From Vulcanimicrobiota bacterium (lineage in GTDB: Bacteria; Vulcanimicrobiota; Vulcanimicrobiia; Vulcanimicrobiales; Vulcanimicrobiaceae), in contig DAHUYY010000076.1 in NCBI GenBank assembly GCA_027306845.1, positions 1-8,109 on the forward strand: DNA of 8,109 bases, given 5' to 3'. A program made the translations under genes and the position numbers. The notes beneath the pieces were generated by a model, which saw nothing but the letters and a program-made list of their open reading frames with translations, made no database searches and had not been told where the DNA came from. Shown here piece after piece: positions 1 to 6,245 of the stretch (within the stretch, counting starts at the first letter, position 1; each line of letters opens with the position of its first letter).

Positions 1-17
1 AGAAGTAACCCATCGGC

Positions 18-392
18 ATGATCGAGCTCGAGGACAGTGCGTTTACAGCCTATCCGGCTGCCGACGTGGCCGCACTCGCACGCTTTTACGCCGATATGCT
101 CGGTATCGAGTTTGCGGAGCCGTACGCCGAAAATGGTATTGCACTTTATTGCGAGGCTCGCGTCGGTAGCGGTTACTTTGCGGTGATGACGACGGAGTGG
201 ATGGGGGTCGCCCCGGGCAGTTGCGCCTCGATTGCATTCGAGGTCGCCGATATAGAAGCGGCTTTTGCAAGCTTGCGCGACCGCGGCGTCGTGACCGAGA
301 AGATCCACGTGACGCCGGTCTGCAAGCTGGGATCCTTTGCCGATCCCGAGGGCAACAAAGTGACGCTCCACGAATCGAGGGTCACGCCATGA
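18..392 (+). CDS. VOC-superfamily (glyoxalase/dioxygenase-fold) small protein
   Basis: A 124-residue single-domain protein. The N-terminal half contains the stretch AALARFYADMLGIEF, the usual first beta-alpha unit of the vicinal-oxygen-chelate fold. The C-terminal half has ASIAFEVADIEAAFASLRDRG and then FADPEGNKVTLHES, the standard closing strands; the acidic residue near E119 is where family members place a metal ligand. VOC proteins range from lyases and dioxygenases to antibiotic-binding proteins, and nothing here fixes the substrate. An in-frame TAA at 6-8 means the gene cannot start much earlier, and ATG at 18 is the first start after it. The ribosome site is weak (AGAAG at 1-5, rather far away). 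Its TGA overlaps the ATG of the ABC exporter, so the two are probably translated together. Family assignment is firm; the biochemical role is unknown. Confidence 0.87.
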   Translation: MIELEDSAFTAYPAADVAALARFYADMLGIEFAEPYAENGIALYCEARVGSGYFAVMTTEWMGVAPGSCASIAFEVADIEAAFASLRDRGVVTEKIHVTPVCKLGSFADPEGNKVTLHESRVTP

Positions 393-2197
393 TGTCCGGG
401 CACGGGCTCATGTGGTCGAACATGTACGACCCGGAGAAACCTCGGGTGCGCAGGCGCATCGACTGGCGCCGCATACGTTCGCTGTTCTCGCCGTACTGGA
501 AGCAACAGTCGCTGGTCTTTATTATCATCGTCTTTAGCGCGATCGTCGGCCTCGTTCCCGGGTATATGACCGCCCGAATCATCGACTCTGCACTGCCGCA
601 CCACAGCTTTCACGAACTTACCGTCGACGTAGGCTTTATTCTTGCCGCGGCGGTCATTTCGATGGCGCTCGGCGTCGCGCAAGGATACTTTAACTCGATG
701 GTCGGCGAGGGGATCATGCGCGACCTACGGACGAGCCTCGTTTCGCACCTGCATCGCATGCCGCTCTCGTTTTTTACCGCGACCAAAACCGGCGAGATCA
801 TGAATCGCGTTTCAAGCGACGTCGATAACGTCGACGGCGTGGTTACCGGAACGCTGACCACGATCGTCACGAACATCGTGATGATCTCGACCACCCTCAT
901 TGCGATGCTTATCTGGAATTGGCGTCTCGCGTTGATTTCGACAATCGTCGTTCCGTTTATGGTGTTACCGCTCGGTCCGGTCGGGCGCAAAATGTACGAC
1001 GTGCGTAAGCGGACGCGCGAGCAACGCGACCGAATCGAGTCGATCACCCAAGAGACGCTTTCGATCTCGGGAATCACCCTGATCAAATCCTTCGTTCGCG
1101 AGGCATACGAACGTTCGCGCTTTTACAAAGTCGGAACGGAGTTGATGGATCTTGAAATCCGCCTCGCGATGATCGGCCGATGGTTTATTGCTTCTGTAAC
1201 CGCGATGGTCGTCGTGGGCCCCGCCATCGTTTGGCTCGGCGGCGGCTGGCTCGCTCTTCAGGGCGCGCTCGACGTCGGCGTCATCGTCGCGTTTATCGGG
1301 TACATTCAAGGGCGGCTCTACGGCCCGGCGGCGGCGCTCGTCGGAATTCAGGTGCAGATCGTGAGTGCGCTAGCGGTCTTCGAACGAATTTTCGACTACC
1401 TCGATATGAAGACCGAACGTTACGATGTGCCCGGCGCGATACATCTGGGCGAAGTACGCGGCGATATTGCTTTTAAAAACGTCTCTTTTACGTACGAAGG
1501 GCGCGAACAGATTCTCCAGGGAATCTCTTTCTCGATTCCCGCTGGTAAGGTGGCGGCATTCGTCGGCCCATCGGGAGCCGGGAAAACGACGATCACGCAG
1601 TTATTGCCGCGGTTTTACAATATCTCCGAGGGGCAAATTTGCGTCGATGGCCACGATATCGCAACCGTCGGCCTTGAGTCGCTGCGAGAAAACATCGGCA
1701 TCGTCACTCAGGAAACCTATCTCTTCCACGACAGCATTATTGCAAACTTACGCTATTCGCGCCCCGATGCAACCCTCGAACAGATCCACGAAGCTTCGCG
1801 AGCGGCGAACATTCACGATTTCATCGAAACGCTGCCCCAGGGATACGACACCATCGTCGGCGAGCGCGGCCATAAGCTCTCGGGCGGTGAACGCCAGCGG
1901 CTAGCAATCGCACGCGTGCTCTTAAAAAATCCGCGCATTTTAATCCTCGACGAAGCGACCTCCGCGCTCGATTCGGAGAACGAGGCGGCGATTCAGAGTG
2001 CGCTCGAACGCTTGATGCGCGGGCGCACGAGCTTGGTCATCGCCCACCGCCTTTCGACGGTCGTCAACGCCGACACGATCTTTGTCGTCGACGGCGGACG
2101 CATCGTAGAATCGGGTTCGCATGAGGAGCTTCTCGCGCGAAACGGCGTCTATGCCCGCCTCTATCGTACGCAATTTCGAGAACGCATTCCGACCTAA
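389..2197 (+). CDS. ABC exporter half-transporter, fused permease and ATPase (MsbA/MDR type)
   Basis: A 602-residue type IV ABC exporter subunit, expected to dimerise in the inner membrane and export a lipid, drug or peptide using ATP. A cytoplasmic basic N-terminus (around residues 17-40) precedes the transmembrane domain. Hydrophobic segments lie near residues 41-60, 78-98, 155-200 (two) and 270-310 (two). The nucleotide-binding domain spans about 355-595 with every motif intact: Walker A GPSGAGKTT at 393-401, Q-loop Q441, signature LSGGERQR at 497-504, Walker B ILILDE at 517-522, the D-loop SALD after it, and H-loop H553. The start at 389 is chosen because GAGG at 377-380 lies 8 bases upstream and the ATG overlaps the VOC gene stop. 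The open frame extends back to 197 only inside the VOC gene. ATG codons at 392, 410 and 422 are possible alternatives. The substrate cannot be told from sequence; the VOC neighbour hints at detoxification or resistance, which is inference only. Confidence 0.95.
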   Translation: MMSGHGLMWSNMYDPEKPRVRRRIDWRRIRSLFSPYWKQQSLVFIIIVFSAIVGLVPGYMTARIIDSALPHHSFHELTVDVGFILAAAVISMALGVAQGYFNSMVGEGIMRDLRTSLVSHLHRMPLSFFTATKTGEIMNRVSSDVDNVDGVVTGTLTTIVTNIVMISTTLIAMLIWNWRLALISTIVVPFMVLPLGPVGRKMYDVRKRTREQRDRIESITQETLSISGITLIKSFVREAYERSRFYKVGTELMDLEIRLAMIGRWFIASVTAMVVVGPAIVWLGGGWLALQGALDVGVIVAFIGYIQGRLYGPAAALVGIQVQIVSALAVFERIFDYLDMKTERYDVPGAIHLGEVRGDIAFKNVSFTYEGREQILQGISFSIPAGKVAAFVGPSGAGKTTITQLLPRFYNISEGQICVDGHDIATVGLESLRENIGIVTQETYLFHDSIIANLRYSRPDATLEQIHEASRAANIHDFIETLPQGYDTIVGERGHKLSGGERQRLAIARVLLKNPRILILDEATSALDSENEAAIQSALERLMRGRTSLVIAHRLSTVVNADTIFVVDGGRIVESGSHEELLARNGVYARLYRTQFRERIPT

Positions 2198-2315
2198 CGC
2201 AGCTTTTACACCGAGCGGAGTTTTGTAGTAACGGGCGCGCCCACTCCGGCCTATCCTCAGTACTATCGGGGAACGCCCCAACGCCATCCTTTCAAACCAT
2301 ATCTAGGAGAACACC

Positions 2316-2660
2316 ATGCGCAAGCTCGCTTTAGCTCTCGCCCTCGCCTTCAGCGCCCTCACGGTCGCCTCGGCCAGCGCGAACAGCACCATCGTCGTCA
2401 AGGCCAAGAACTTCGCGTTCATGCCCAACGTCGTCACCCTCCATGTCGGCAAGCCGCAGAAAATCACGTTCGTCGCCATGCAAGGCGTCCACGGAATGAT
2501 CGCCCCCGAAGTCGGCATCACCAAGGTCATCACCATTACCTCCAAGCCGACCACCGTTACCGTCACCCCGAAGAAGATCGGCACCTTCCCCGCACATTGC
2601 GCGATCTATTGCGGCATCGGCCACGCGCACATGATGATGACGTTCAAGGTTATCAAGTAA
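2316..2660 (+). CDS. Exported cupredoxin with CuA-type (COX subunit II-like) copper site
   Basis: A 114-residue protein. Residues 1-22 form a Sec signal peptide: basic MRK, an Ala/Leu core and a predicted cut after ASA at 20-22. The mature part is a cupredoxin domain, with FAFMPNVVTLHVGKP (33-47) matching the usual second strand. The candidate copper ligands are H59 in GVHGM, then C95, C99, H103 and M106 in CAIYCGIGHAHM. The spacing C-x3-C-x3-H-x2-M is that of the binuclear CuA centre of cytochrome oxidase subunit II, rather than the single-Cys site of plastocyanin or azurin. It lacks the transmembrane helices of subunit II and no oxidase gene is nearby. It could be a soluble periplasmic electron carrier or a copper-handling protein. 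AGGAG at 2305-2309 is 6 bases before the ATG, and a strong terminator follows. The fold and ligand pattern are seen directly; the role is inferred. Confidence 0.9.
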   Translation: MRKLALALALAFSALTVASASANSTIVVKAKNFAFMPNVVTLHVGKPQKITFVAMQGVHGMIAPEVGITKVITITSKPTTVTVTPKKIGTFPAHCAIYCGIGHAHMMMTFKVIK

Positions 2661-2683
2661 CCGCAAGCGTACTTTATCGCAGG

Positions 2684-2715
2684 AAAGGGGAGGCGCCGAC
2701 GGCGTCTCCCCTTTT
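2684..2715 (+). terminator. Rho-independent terminator after the cupredoxin gene
   Basis: Bases 2684-2697 pair with 2701-2714 to give a 14-pair stem with one G-U pair and a three-base loop. GGGGAGGCGCC faces GGCGTCTCCCC. The downstream arm ends in TTTT at 2712-2715. It starts about 24 bases after the cupredoxin stop and lies just before the convergent minus-strand gene's stop. In the reverse direction only TTTCC follows the stem, so it should be weaker that way. Confidence 0.85.
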
Positions 2716-2728
2716 GCATTTCATGCCT

Positions 2729-3001
2729 TTAGTGATGGTTGTCGAACGCGATTCCGGCGCGAACTTGGCCGATCGCCTGCTCGACGAGGTTGTAAGCGGC
2801 CGCACGATGGCCGCCCTTATCGCGTTGCGCCGCGTTGAGTTGCGCAGCTGCGCGGCCCAGCGCCCCTAGCGCCATCTGCATGTGCGGCTGACGCTCGAAT
2901 GCGTATGCGGTAACCGCCGACCCGAGAAAGAGAGCGATCAGAAGCAGAGCCCCGAGGCGAATATACCCGGCGATCTGCGAACGATAACGATATTGAAGCA
3001 T
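2729..3001 (-). CDS. Small exported helical protein with DKGGHR motif, function unknown
   Basis: A 90-residue protein. Residues 1-34 look like a Sec signal peptide: basic start with R5, R7 and R15, a hydrophobic core at 16-31, and cleavage after AYA at 32-34. The mature part is about 56 residues and helical, running HMQMALGALGRAAAQLNAA, DKGGHR at 61-66, then a second helix ending VRAGIAFD. From memory, this pattern (HMxxAL, DKGGHR, AIxxVxxGIxxD) recurs in small secreted or periplasmic proteins of unknown function in Proteobacteria and Acidobacteria. I chose the ATG at 3001 because AGGAG (minus strand, 3010-3014) sits 8 bases before it and it yields a clean signal peptide. The frame is open back to a GTG at 3073, which would add 24 residues and has no good ribosome site. 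The gene lies in the same direction as scoAB, about 95 bases downstream. Confidence 0.78.
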   Translation of the reverse strand: MLQYRYRSQIAGYIRLGALLLIALFLGSAVTAYAFERQPHMQMALGALGRAAAQLNAAQRDKGGHRAAAYNLVEQAIGQVRAGIAFDNHH

Positions 3002-3009
3002 GGCATAAA

Positions 3010-3014
3010 CTCCT
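3010..3014 (-). promoter_or_regulatory. Ribosome binding site deciding the start of the DKGGHR protein
   Basis: Read on the minus strand this is AGGAG, followed by 8 bases and then the ATG at 3001-2999. It supports the shorter 90-residue protein with a standard signal peptide over the 114-residue reading from GTG at 3073. Confidence 0.7.
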
Positions 3015-3096
3015 ACGACGATGAGTGCGATATTCGTGCTCGAAAAGTACCGCACCCAACGCCGTGAGTCCACTAAGAATAGATGAGAGTTTTTAC

Positions 3097-3753
3097 CTAG
3101 CCGGACATCGATTTCGGCGGAGCCGGAATTAGCAACGGCGCGCCGGTACCGGCCTGCACTTCTTCTACCGTTACTCCCGGAGCGAGTTCGCGCAAGACGA
3201 GCCCCTCGGGCTCGATATCGATAACCGCAAGATCGGTCATCAGTTTATGAACGACGCGCTTGCCGGTGAGAGGCAAGGTGCACTCGCCGACGATTTTGTG
3301 GGAGTTGCCCTTTGCGACGTGCTCCATCATCACGATCACGCGCTTCGCGCCGTGAACGAGATCCATCGCCCCGCCCATGCCCTTGACCATCTTTCCCGGA
3401 ATCATCCAATTCGCAAGGTCGCCGTGCGCGCTCACCTGCATCGCACCGAGCACCGCGAGATCGATGTGCCCGCCGCGAATCATGCCGAAGGAGAGCGCCG
3501 AATCGAAGAACGAGGCGCCCGGCAACACCGTCACCGTCTCTTTGCCGGCGTTGATGAGATCGGGATCGACGGCGTCTTCGAAGGGGTACGGGCCGGTGCC
3601 AAGGATCCCGTTCTCGCTCTGCAATACCACGCGCACGCCCGGCGGAACGTAGTTGGGGATCAGCGTCGGCATTCCGATACCGAGATTGACATACATGCCG
3701 TCGCGCATTTCGCGCGCGACGCGCGCGGCGAGCTCTTCGCGTGTAAGCGCCAT
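3097..3753 (-). CDS. scoB: 3-oxoacid CoA-transferase subunit B
   Basis: A 218-residue beta subunit of a family I CoA-transferase (succinyl-CoA:3-ketoacid or acetate/acetoacetate type). With subunit A it moves CoA from one acyl-CoA to a free acid in the cytoplasm, for example activating acetoacetate. The catalytic glutamate is E47 in LQSENGILGTGPYP; in this family it forms the glutamyl-CoA thioester. Other family marks are NLGIGMPTLIPNYV (23-36) and the later GGHIDLAVLGAMQVS and KGMGGAMDLV. Length is normal for the separate B subunit. The ATG at 3753 follows the scoA stop by two bases, and GGAGGAG (minus strand, 3762-3768) lies inside the last codons of scoA, so translation is probably coupled. 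The acid substrate is not certain: AtoA or butyrate-type enzymes share these motifs. Confidence 0.93.
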   Translation of the reverse strand: MALTREELAARVAREMRDGMYVNLGIGMPTLIPNYVPPGVRVVLQSENGILGTGPYPFEDAVDPDLINAGKETVTVLPGASFFDSALSFGMIRGGHIDLAVLGAMQVSAHGDLANWMIPGKMVKGMGGAMDLVHGAKRVIVMMEHVAKGNSHKIVGECTLPLTGKRVVHKLMTDLAVIDIEPEGLVLRELAPGVTVEEVQAGTGAPLLIPAPPKSMSG

Positions 3754-3755
3754 CG

Positions 3756-4514
3756 TTATCGCTCCTCCCGCTTGCGCGTCGTTACTCGCTCGATTCGTTT
3801 CCCTTCGGCGCCGACCTCGACGATGCGCGCGACGAATATCCCGGGAAGGTGAACGTTCTCCGGTTCTATCTCGCCCGGCTCGACGAGCCGCTCGACCTCA
3901 GCGATCGTTATTCGCCCGGCCATCGCGCAGAGCGGGTTGAAGTTGCGCGTCGCCTTCGAAAAGTAGAGGTTCCCTTCGCGGTCGCCGATACTCGCGCGCA
4001 CCAACGCATAATCGCAGCGGATCGCCTCTTCGAGCACGTACTCGTTATCCCCGAAACGACGGGTCTCTTTCGGCGGCGACGCCTTCGCCACGCTACCGTC
4101 GGGATGGTGCCGCCAGGGTAACCCTCCGGTTGCTACCGGCGTGCCGACGCCGGCGGGAGTGTAGAAGGCCGGAATCCCGCAGCCTCCGGCGCGAAGCCGC
4201 TCGGCGAGCGTGCCCTGCGGCACGAGCTCGACCTCGAGCTCGCCCGAGAGATACTGCCGTTCGAATTCCTTATTCTCGCCGACATACGAGCCGGTCGTGC
4301 GCCGGATGCGCTTGTTGTCGAGCAGGACGCCGAGCCCCCAGCCATCGACACCGCAGTTGTTGGAAACGGTGACGAGATCGGTCGCGCCCTGCGCGAGCAG
4401 CGCCTGGATCAGGTTATGGGGGATGCCGTTGAGGCCGAAACCCCCGACGGCTAACGAGGCCCCGCTGGGAATGTCGGCGACGGCCGCGGCCGCCGATGGG
4501 TACACTTTCTCCAT
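3756..4514 (-). CDS. scoA: 3-oxoacid CoA-transferase subunit A
   Basis: A 252-residue alpha subunit, partner of the scoB product. It starts MEKVYPSAAAAVADIPSG as family members do, then shows GGFGLNGIP (24-32), SNNCGVDGWGLG (51-62), GSYVGEN (75-81), LVPQGTLAERLRAGG (97-111) and IPAFYTPAGVGT (114-125). Residues about 131-148 (GGLPWRHHPDGSV and following) are an insertion relative to the shortest homologues. I believe it occurs in other lineages, and it explains the slightly longer length. The ATG at 4514 is chosen by homology. An in-frame TTG at 4544 would add ten residues that do not look like the family. No clear ribosome site precedes the ATG. The gene is first in the scoAB operon and divergent from the acyl-CoA dehydrogenase. 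It may be the equivalent of AtoD. Confidence 0.93.
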   Translation of the reverse strand: MEKVYPSAAAAVADIPSGASLAVGGFGLNGIPHNLIQALLAQGATDLVTVSNNCGVDGWGLGVLLDNKRIRRTTGSYVGENKEFERQYLSGELEVELVPQGTLAERLRAGGCGIPAFYTPAGVGTPVATGGLPWRHHPDGSVAKASPPKETRRFGDNEYVLEEAIRCDYALVRASIGDREGNLYFSKATRNFNPLCAMAGRITIAEVERLVEPGEIEPENVHLPGIFVARIVEVGAEGKRIERVTTRKREER

Positions 4515-4665
4515 ACCGGCGCAGATAGGCGGTCGCGGGAGCAAAACCCTGGTCGCCCCCGAATCTATCGACCGGTTGACTATCAGGTCCCTCGATACGG
4601 CCCTGCGGGCCTACTCGGGATGACATTTCCGCTCGTTACCCGTTATCCATGAAGAGGAGTTCACA
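4515..4665. promoter_or_regulatory. Divergent intergenic region between scoAB and the acyl-CoA dehydrogenase
   Basis: About 150 bases must hold the promoters of both transcription units, because they point away from each other. A -35-like TTGACT lies at 4576-4581 on the plus strand, but no matching -10 box sits at the usual distance. A perfect 5-pair inverted repeat, GGCCC-TGC-GGGCC, lies at 4599-4611 and could be an operator half-site or chance. AAGAGGAG at 4652-4659 is the ribosome site of the dehydrogenase, 6 bases before its ATG. I cannot name a regulator. Confidence 0.5.
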
Positions 4666-5823
4666 ATGTCCGCAGCTGCGCAAGCGCACGACGAAGAAGC
4701 GATGATCGTCGAAATGGTACGCGAGTTAGTATCAGAGAAAGTCGCGCCGCGCGCGGCAGCGATCGACGAGAGCGAGGAGTTCCCCGACGATATCCGTCGT
4801 CTCTTCGCGCAGAACGATCTCCTAGGAATTCCGATTCCAACCGAATACGGCGGACTCGGGGGAAGTTTCGTTACCTACGTGAAGGTCGTCGAAGAGATCG
4901 CCAAAGCCTGCGCCTCGAGTTCGCTGATCGTCGCCGTGCAAGAACTCGGCATGCTGCCGATTATGATCGGCGGCAACGACGAACAGAAGCGGCGTTTTCT
5001 TCCGAAGATCGCCTCCGGCGAACACCTCGCCGCCTACGCACTCACCGAAGCGAGCAGCGGCTCCGATGCGCTGGGCTCGATGCGAACGCGGGCGCGCCGC
5101 GACGGCGATTCCTATGTCCTCGACGGCCAGAAAATTTGGATAACCAACGGAAGCGTCGCCGATATCGTCTGCGTCTTCGCGGTGACCGATCCGGAGGCGG
5201 GAAGCCGCGGTGTCAGCGCCTTCGTCGTGGAGAAGGGCACGCCGGGTTTCTCGGTCGGCAAGAAAGAGCGCAAGATGGGCATCAAAGGCTCGCCGACCGT
5301 CGAGTTGATCTTCAACGAATGCCGGGTTCCCGCCGCCAATCGTCTCGGCGAAGAGGGCGAGGGATTCAAGATCGCGATGAAGGTTCTCGATAAATCGCGC
5401 CCCGGTATCGCCGCTCAGGCGCTCGGCATCGCCGCAGGCGCGCTCGAGTATGCAACCCAGTATGCGCGCGATCGCGTCGCCTTCGGCAAGCCGATCGGCC
5501 AGCACCAAGGCATCGGCTTCATGCTCGCGGATATGAAGACCGAGGTCGAGGCGGCCCGCCTCATGCTCTATGAATCGGCTCGGAAATGCGACGAAGGCGC
5601 CCCCGACGTCTCGCTTTGGGCCTCGATGGCGAAGCTCAAGTGCGGCGACGTGGCGATGGCGGTCACTACCGACGCGGTTCAGGTGCTCGGCGGCTTCGGC
5701 TACTCCGCCGAATACCCGGTCGAGCGGATGATGCGCGACGCCAAAATCACCCAGATTTACGAAGGAACCCAGCAGATTCAGCGCCTGGTCATCTCGCGCA
5801 ACTTGGTCGGGAAGGGGCGCTAG
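4666..5823 (+). CDS. Acyl-CoA dehydrogenase (short-chain/butyryl-CoA type)
   Basis: A 385-residue FAD enzyme that introduces the 2,3 double bond in an acyl-CoA and passes electrons to ETF, in the cytoplasm. It has the normal family length and all three parts: an N-terminal helical domain (about 1-120, with GIPIPTEYGGLGGSF), a beta domain with YALTEASSGSDA at 124-135 and WITNG at 158-162 (flavin and substrate contacts), and a C-terminal helical domain with DRVAFGKPIGQHQ and VLGGFGYSAEYPVERMMRD. The catalytic base is E366 in IYEGTQQIQR, the position used by short-chain and medium-chain enzymes. The sequence resembles butyryl-CoA and short branched-chain dehydrogenases, but chain length cannot be fixed by eye. 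AGGAG ending at 4659 supports the ATG. Divergence from scoAB suggests shared use in fatty-acid, ketone-body or branched-chain amino-acid breakdown. No ETF gene is in the window. Confidence 0.94.
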   Translation: MSAAAQAHDEEAMIVEMVRELVSEKVAPRAAAIDESEEFPDDIRRLFAQNDLLGIPIPTEYGGLGGSFVTYVKVVEEIAKACASSSLIVAVQELGMLPIMIGGNDEQKRRFLPKIASGEHLAAYALTEASSGSDALGSMRTRARRDGDSYVLDGQKIWITNGSVADIVCVFAVTDPEAGSRGVSAFVVEKGTPGFSVGKKERKMGIKGSPTVELIFNECRVPAANRLGEEGEGFKIAMKVLDKSRPGIAAQALGIAAGALEYATQYARDRVAFGKPIGQHQGIGFMLADMKTEVEAARLMLYESARKCDEGAPDVSLWASMAKLKCGDVAMAVTTDAVQVLGGFGYSAEYPVERMMRDAKITQIYEGTQQIQRLVISRNLVGKGR

Positions 5824-5892
5824 GTCGCCTTTGCGAACTAACCGCCCTTCTCAGACGTTGTTAAGGCACGTTAAGAGACGAATTTTCGCAAA

Positions 5893-5902
5893 AAGGGGGT
5901 GA
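5893..5902 (+). promoter_or_regulatory. Extended ribosome binding site of the lysine-repeat gene
   Basis: AAGGGGGTGA matches the anti-Shine-Dalgarno complement AAGGAGGTGA with a single mismatch, and ends 4 bases before the ATG at 5907. The match is longer than that of any other gene here and suggests strong translation initiation. Confidence 0.65.
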
Positions 5903-5906
5903 AAGA

Positions 5907-6215
5907 ATGCGCAAACTCCTCGCTGCACTGATCGCGGCGTCCTTCCTCGCAACCGGTACGGCCATGGCCGCCTCGGCGAGCAAGAGCACCACGAAGACCA
6001 CGACCAAGAAGACGATGGCCAAGAAAGCCACCGCCAAGAAGGCAATGGCGAAGAAAGCTACCGCCAAGAAGGCGATGGCCAAGAAAGCCACCGCCAAGAA
6101 GTGGACGGCCAAGAAGGCCACTGCCAAGAAAGCGATGGCCAAGAAGACCACCGCTAAGAAAGCGATGGCTAAGAAAGCCGCCGCCAAGAAGGGCCATAAA
6201 CCGCCCGTTCATTAA
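5907..6215 (+). CDS. Exported lysine-rich AKK-repeat (histone H1-like) protein
   Basis: A 102-residue protein. Residues 1-21 form a Sec signal peptide (MRK, then a hydrophobic core, cleavage after AMA at 19-21). A Ser/Thr/Lys linker (22-35) leads into twelve consecutive pentapeptides of form xxAKK at residues 36-95. The first two positions are mostly AT or AM, with TM, WT, TT and AA variants. The tail is GHKPPVH. I count 30 lysines and no Asp or Glu, so the protein is extremely basic. Such Ala/Lys repeats are known from eukaryotic H1 tails and bacterial H1-like DNA-binding proteins, which are cytoplasmic. The signal peptide makes an envelope or extracellular polyanion-binding role more likely, but this is inference. 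No catalytic domain exists. It has its own strong ribosome site and a terminator, and looks like a single-gene unit. Confidence 0.85.
   Translation: MRKLLAALIAASFLATGTAMAASASKSTTKTTTKKTMAKKATAKKAMAKKATAKKAMAKKATAKKWTAKKATAKKAMAKKTTAKKAMAKKAAAKKGHKPPVH
6012..6191 (+). repeat. Twelve tandem 15-base units encoding AKK pentapeptides
   Basis: In-frame direct repeats within the lysine-repeat gene cover 180 bases. The typical pair of units reads GCGATGGCCAAGAAA then GCCACCGCCAAGAAG, so there is also a partial 30-base period. Copies differ mostly at silent third positions and at the variable first two codons; one copy (residues 66-70) begins with a TGG tryptophan codon. The pattern suggests internal duplication followed by drift. 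Confidence 0.93.
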
Positions 6216-6245
6216 TCGATCCACGTTATTATACTCATCTACCTA

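Noticed and set aside
197..388. Upstream extension of the ABC exporter frame to an ATG at 197
   Set aside because: The extra 64 residues are Arg-rich, out of frame over the VOC gene, and unlike exporter N-termini; the ATG at 389 has a proper ribosome site.
2198..2315. Possible regulatory elements between exporter and cupredoxin: palindrome GGGCGCGCCC at 2233-2242, hairpin GGGG-AACG-CCCC at 2268-2279, -10-like TACTAT at 2261-2266
   Set aside because: Each is short and of a kind expected by chance in GC-rich DNA; no -35 partner or T-run accompanies them. A promoter probably lies here but cannot be placed.
3002..3073. GTG start adding 24 residues to the DKGGHR protein
   Set aside because: No ribosome site precedes it, while AGGAG sits 8 bases before the ATG at 3001 and the shorter form has a normal signal peptide. 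Not fully excluded.
3247..3852. A 201-residue plus-strand open frame rich in His, Arg and Ala
   Set aside because: It lies antisense to scoB and part of scoA, which have clear family motifs; its composition is typical of a shadow frame in GC-rich DNA.
4822..5508. A 228-residue minus-strand open frame
   Set aside because: It is antisense to the acyl-CoA dehydrogenase and shows no recognisable domain.
5858..5886. Possible promoter for the lysine-repeat gene: TTGTTA, 17 bases, AATTTT
   Set aside because: The -35 matches four of six bases but the -10 only about three of six; too weak to call.
5861..6187. A 108-residue minus-strand frame with repeated FLAVAFLAIAFLAV-like hydrophobic units
   Set aside because: It is the antisense reading of the AKK repeats: CTT/CGG-type complements give Phe, Leu and Ala automatically. 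The plus-strand gene has a signal peptide, a ribosome site and a terminator.
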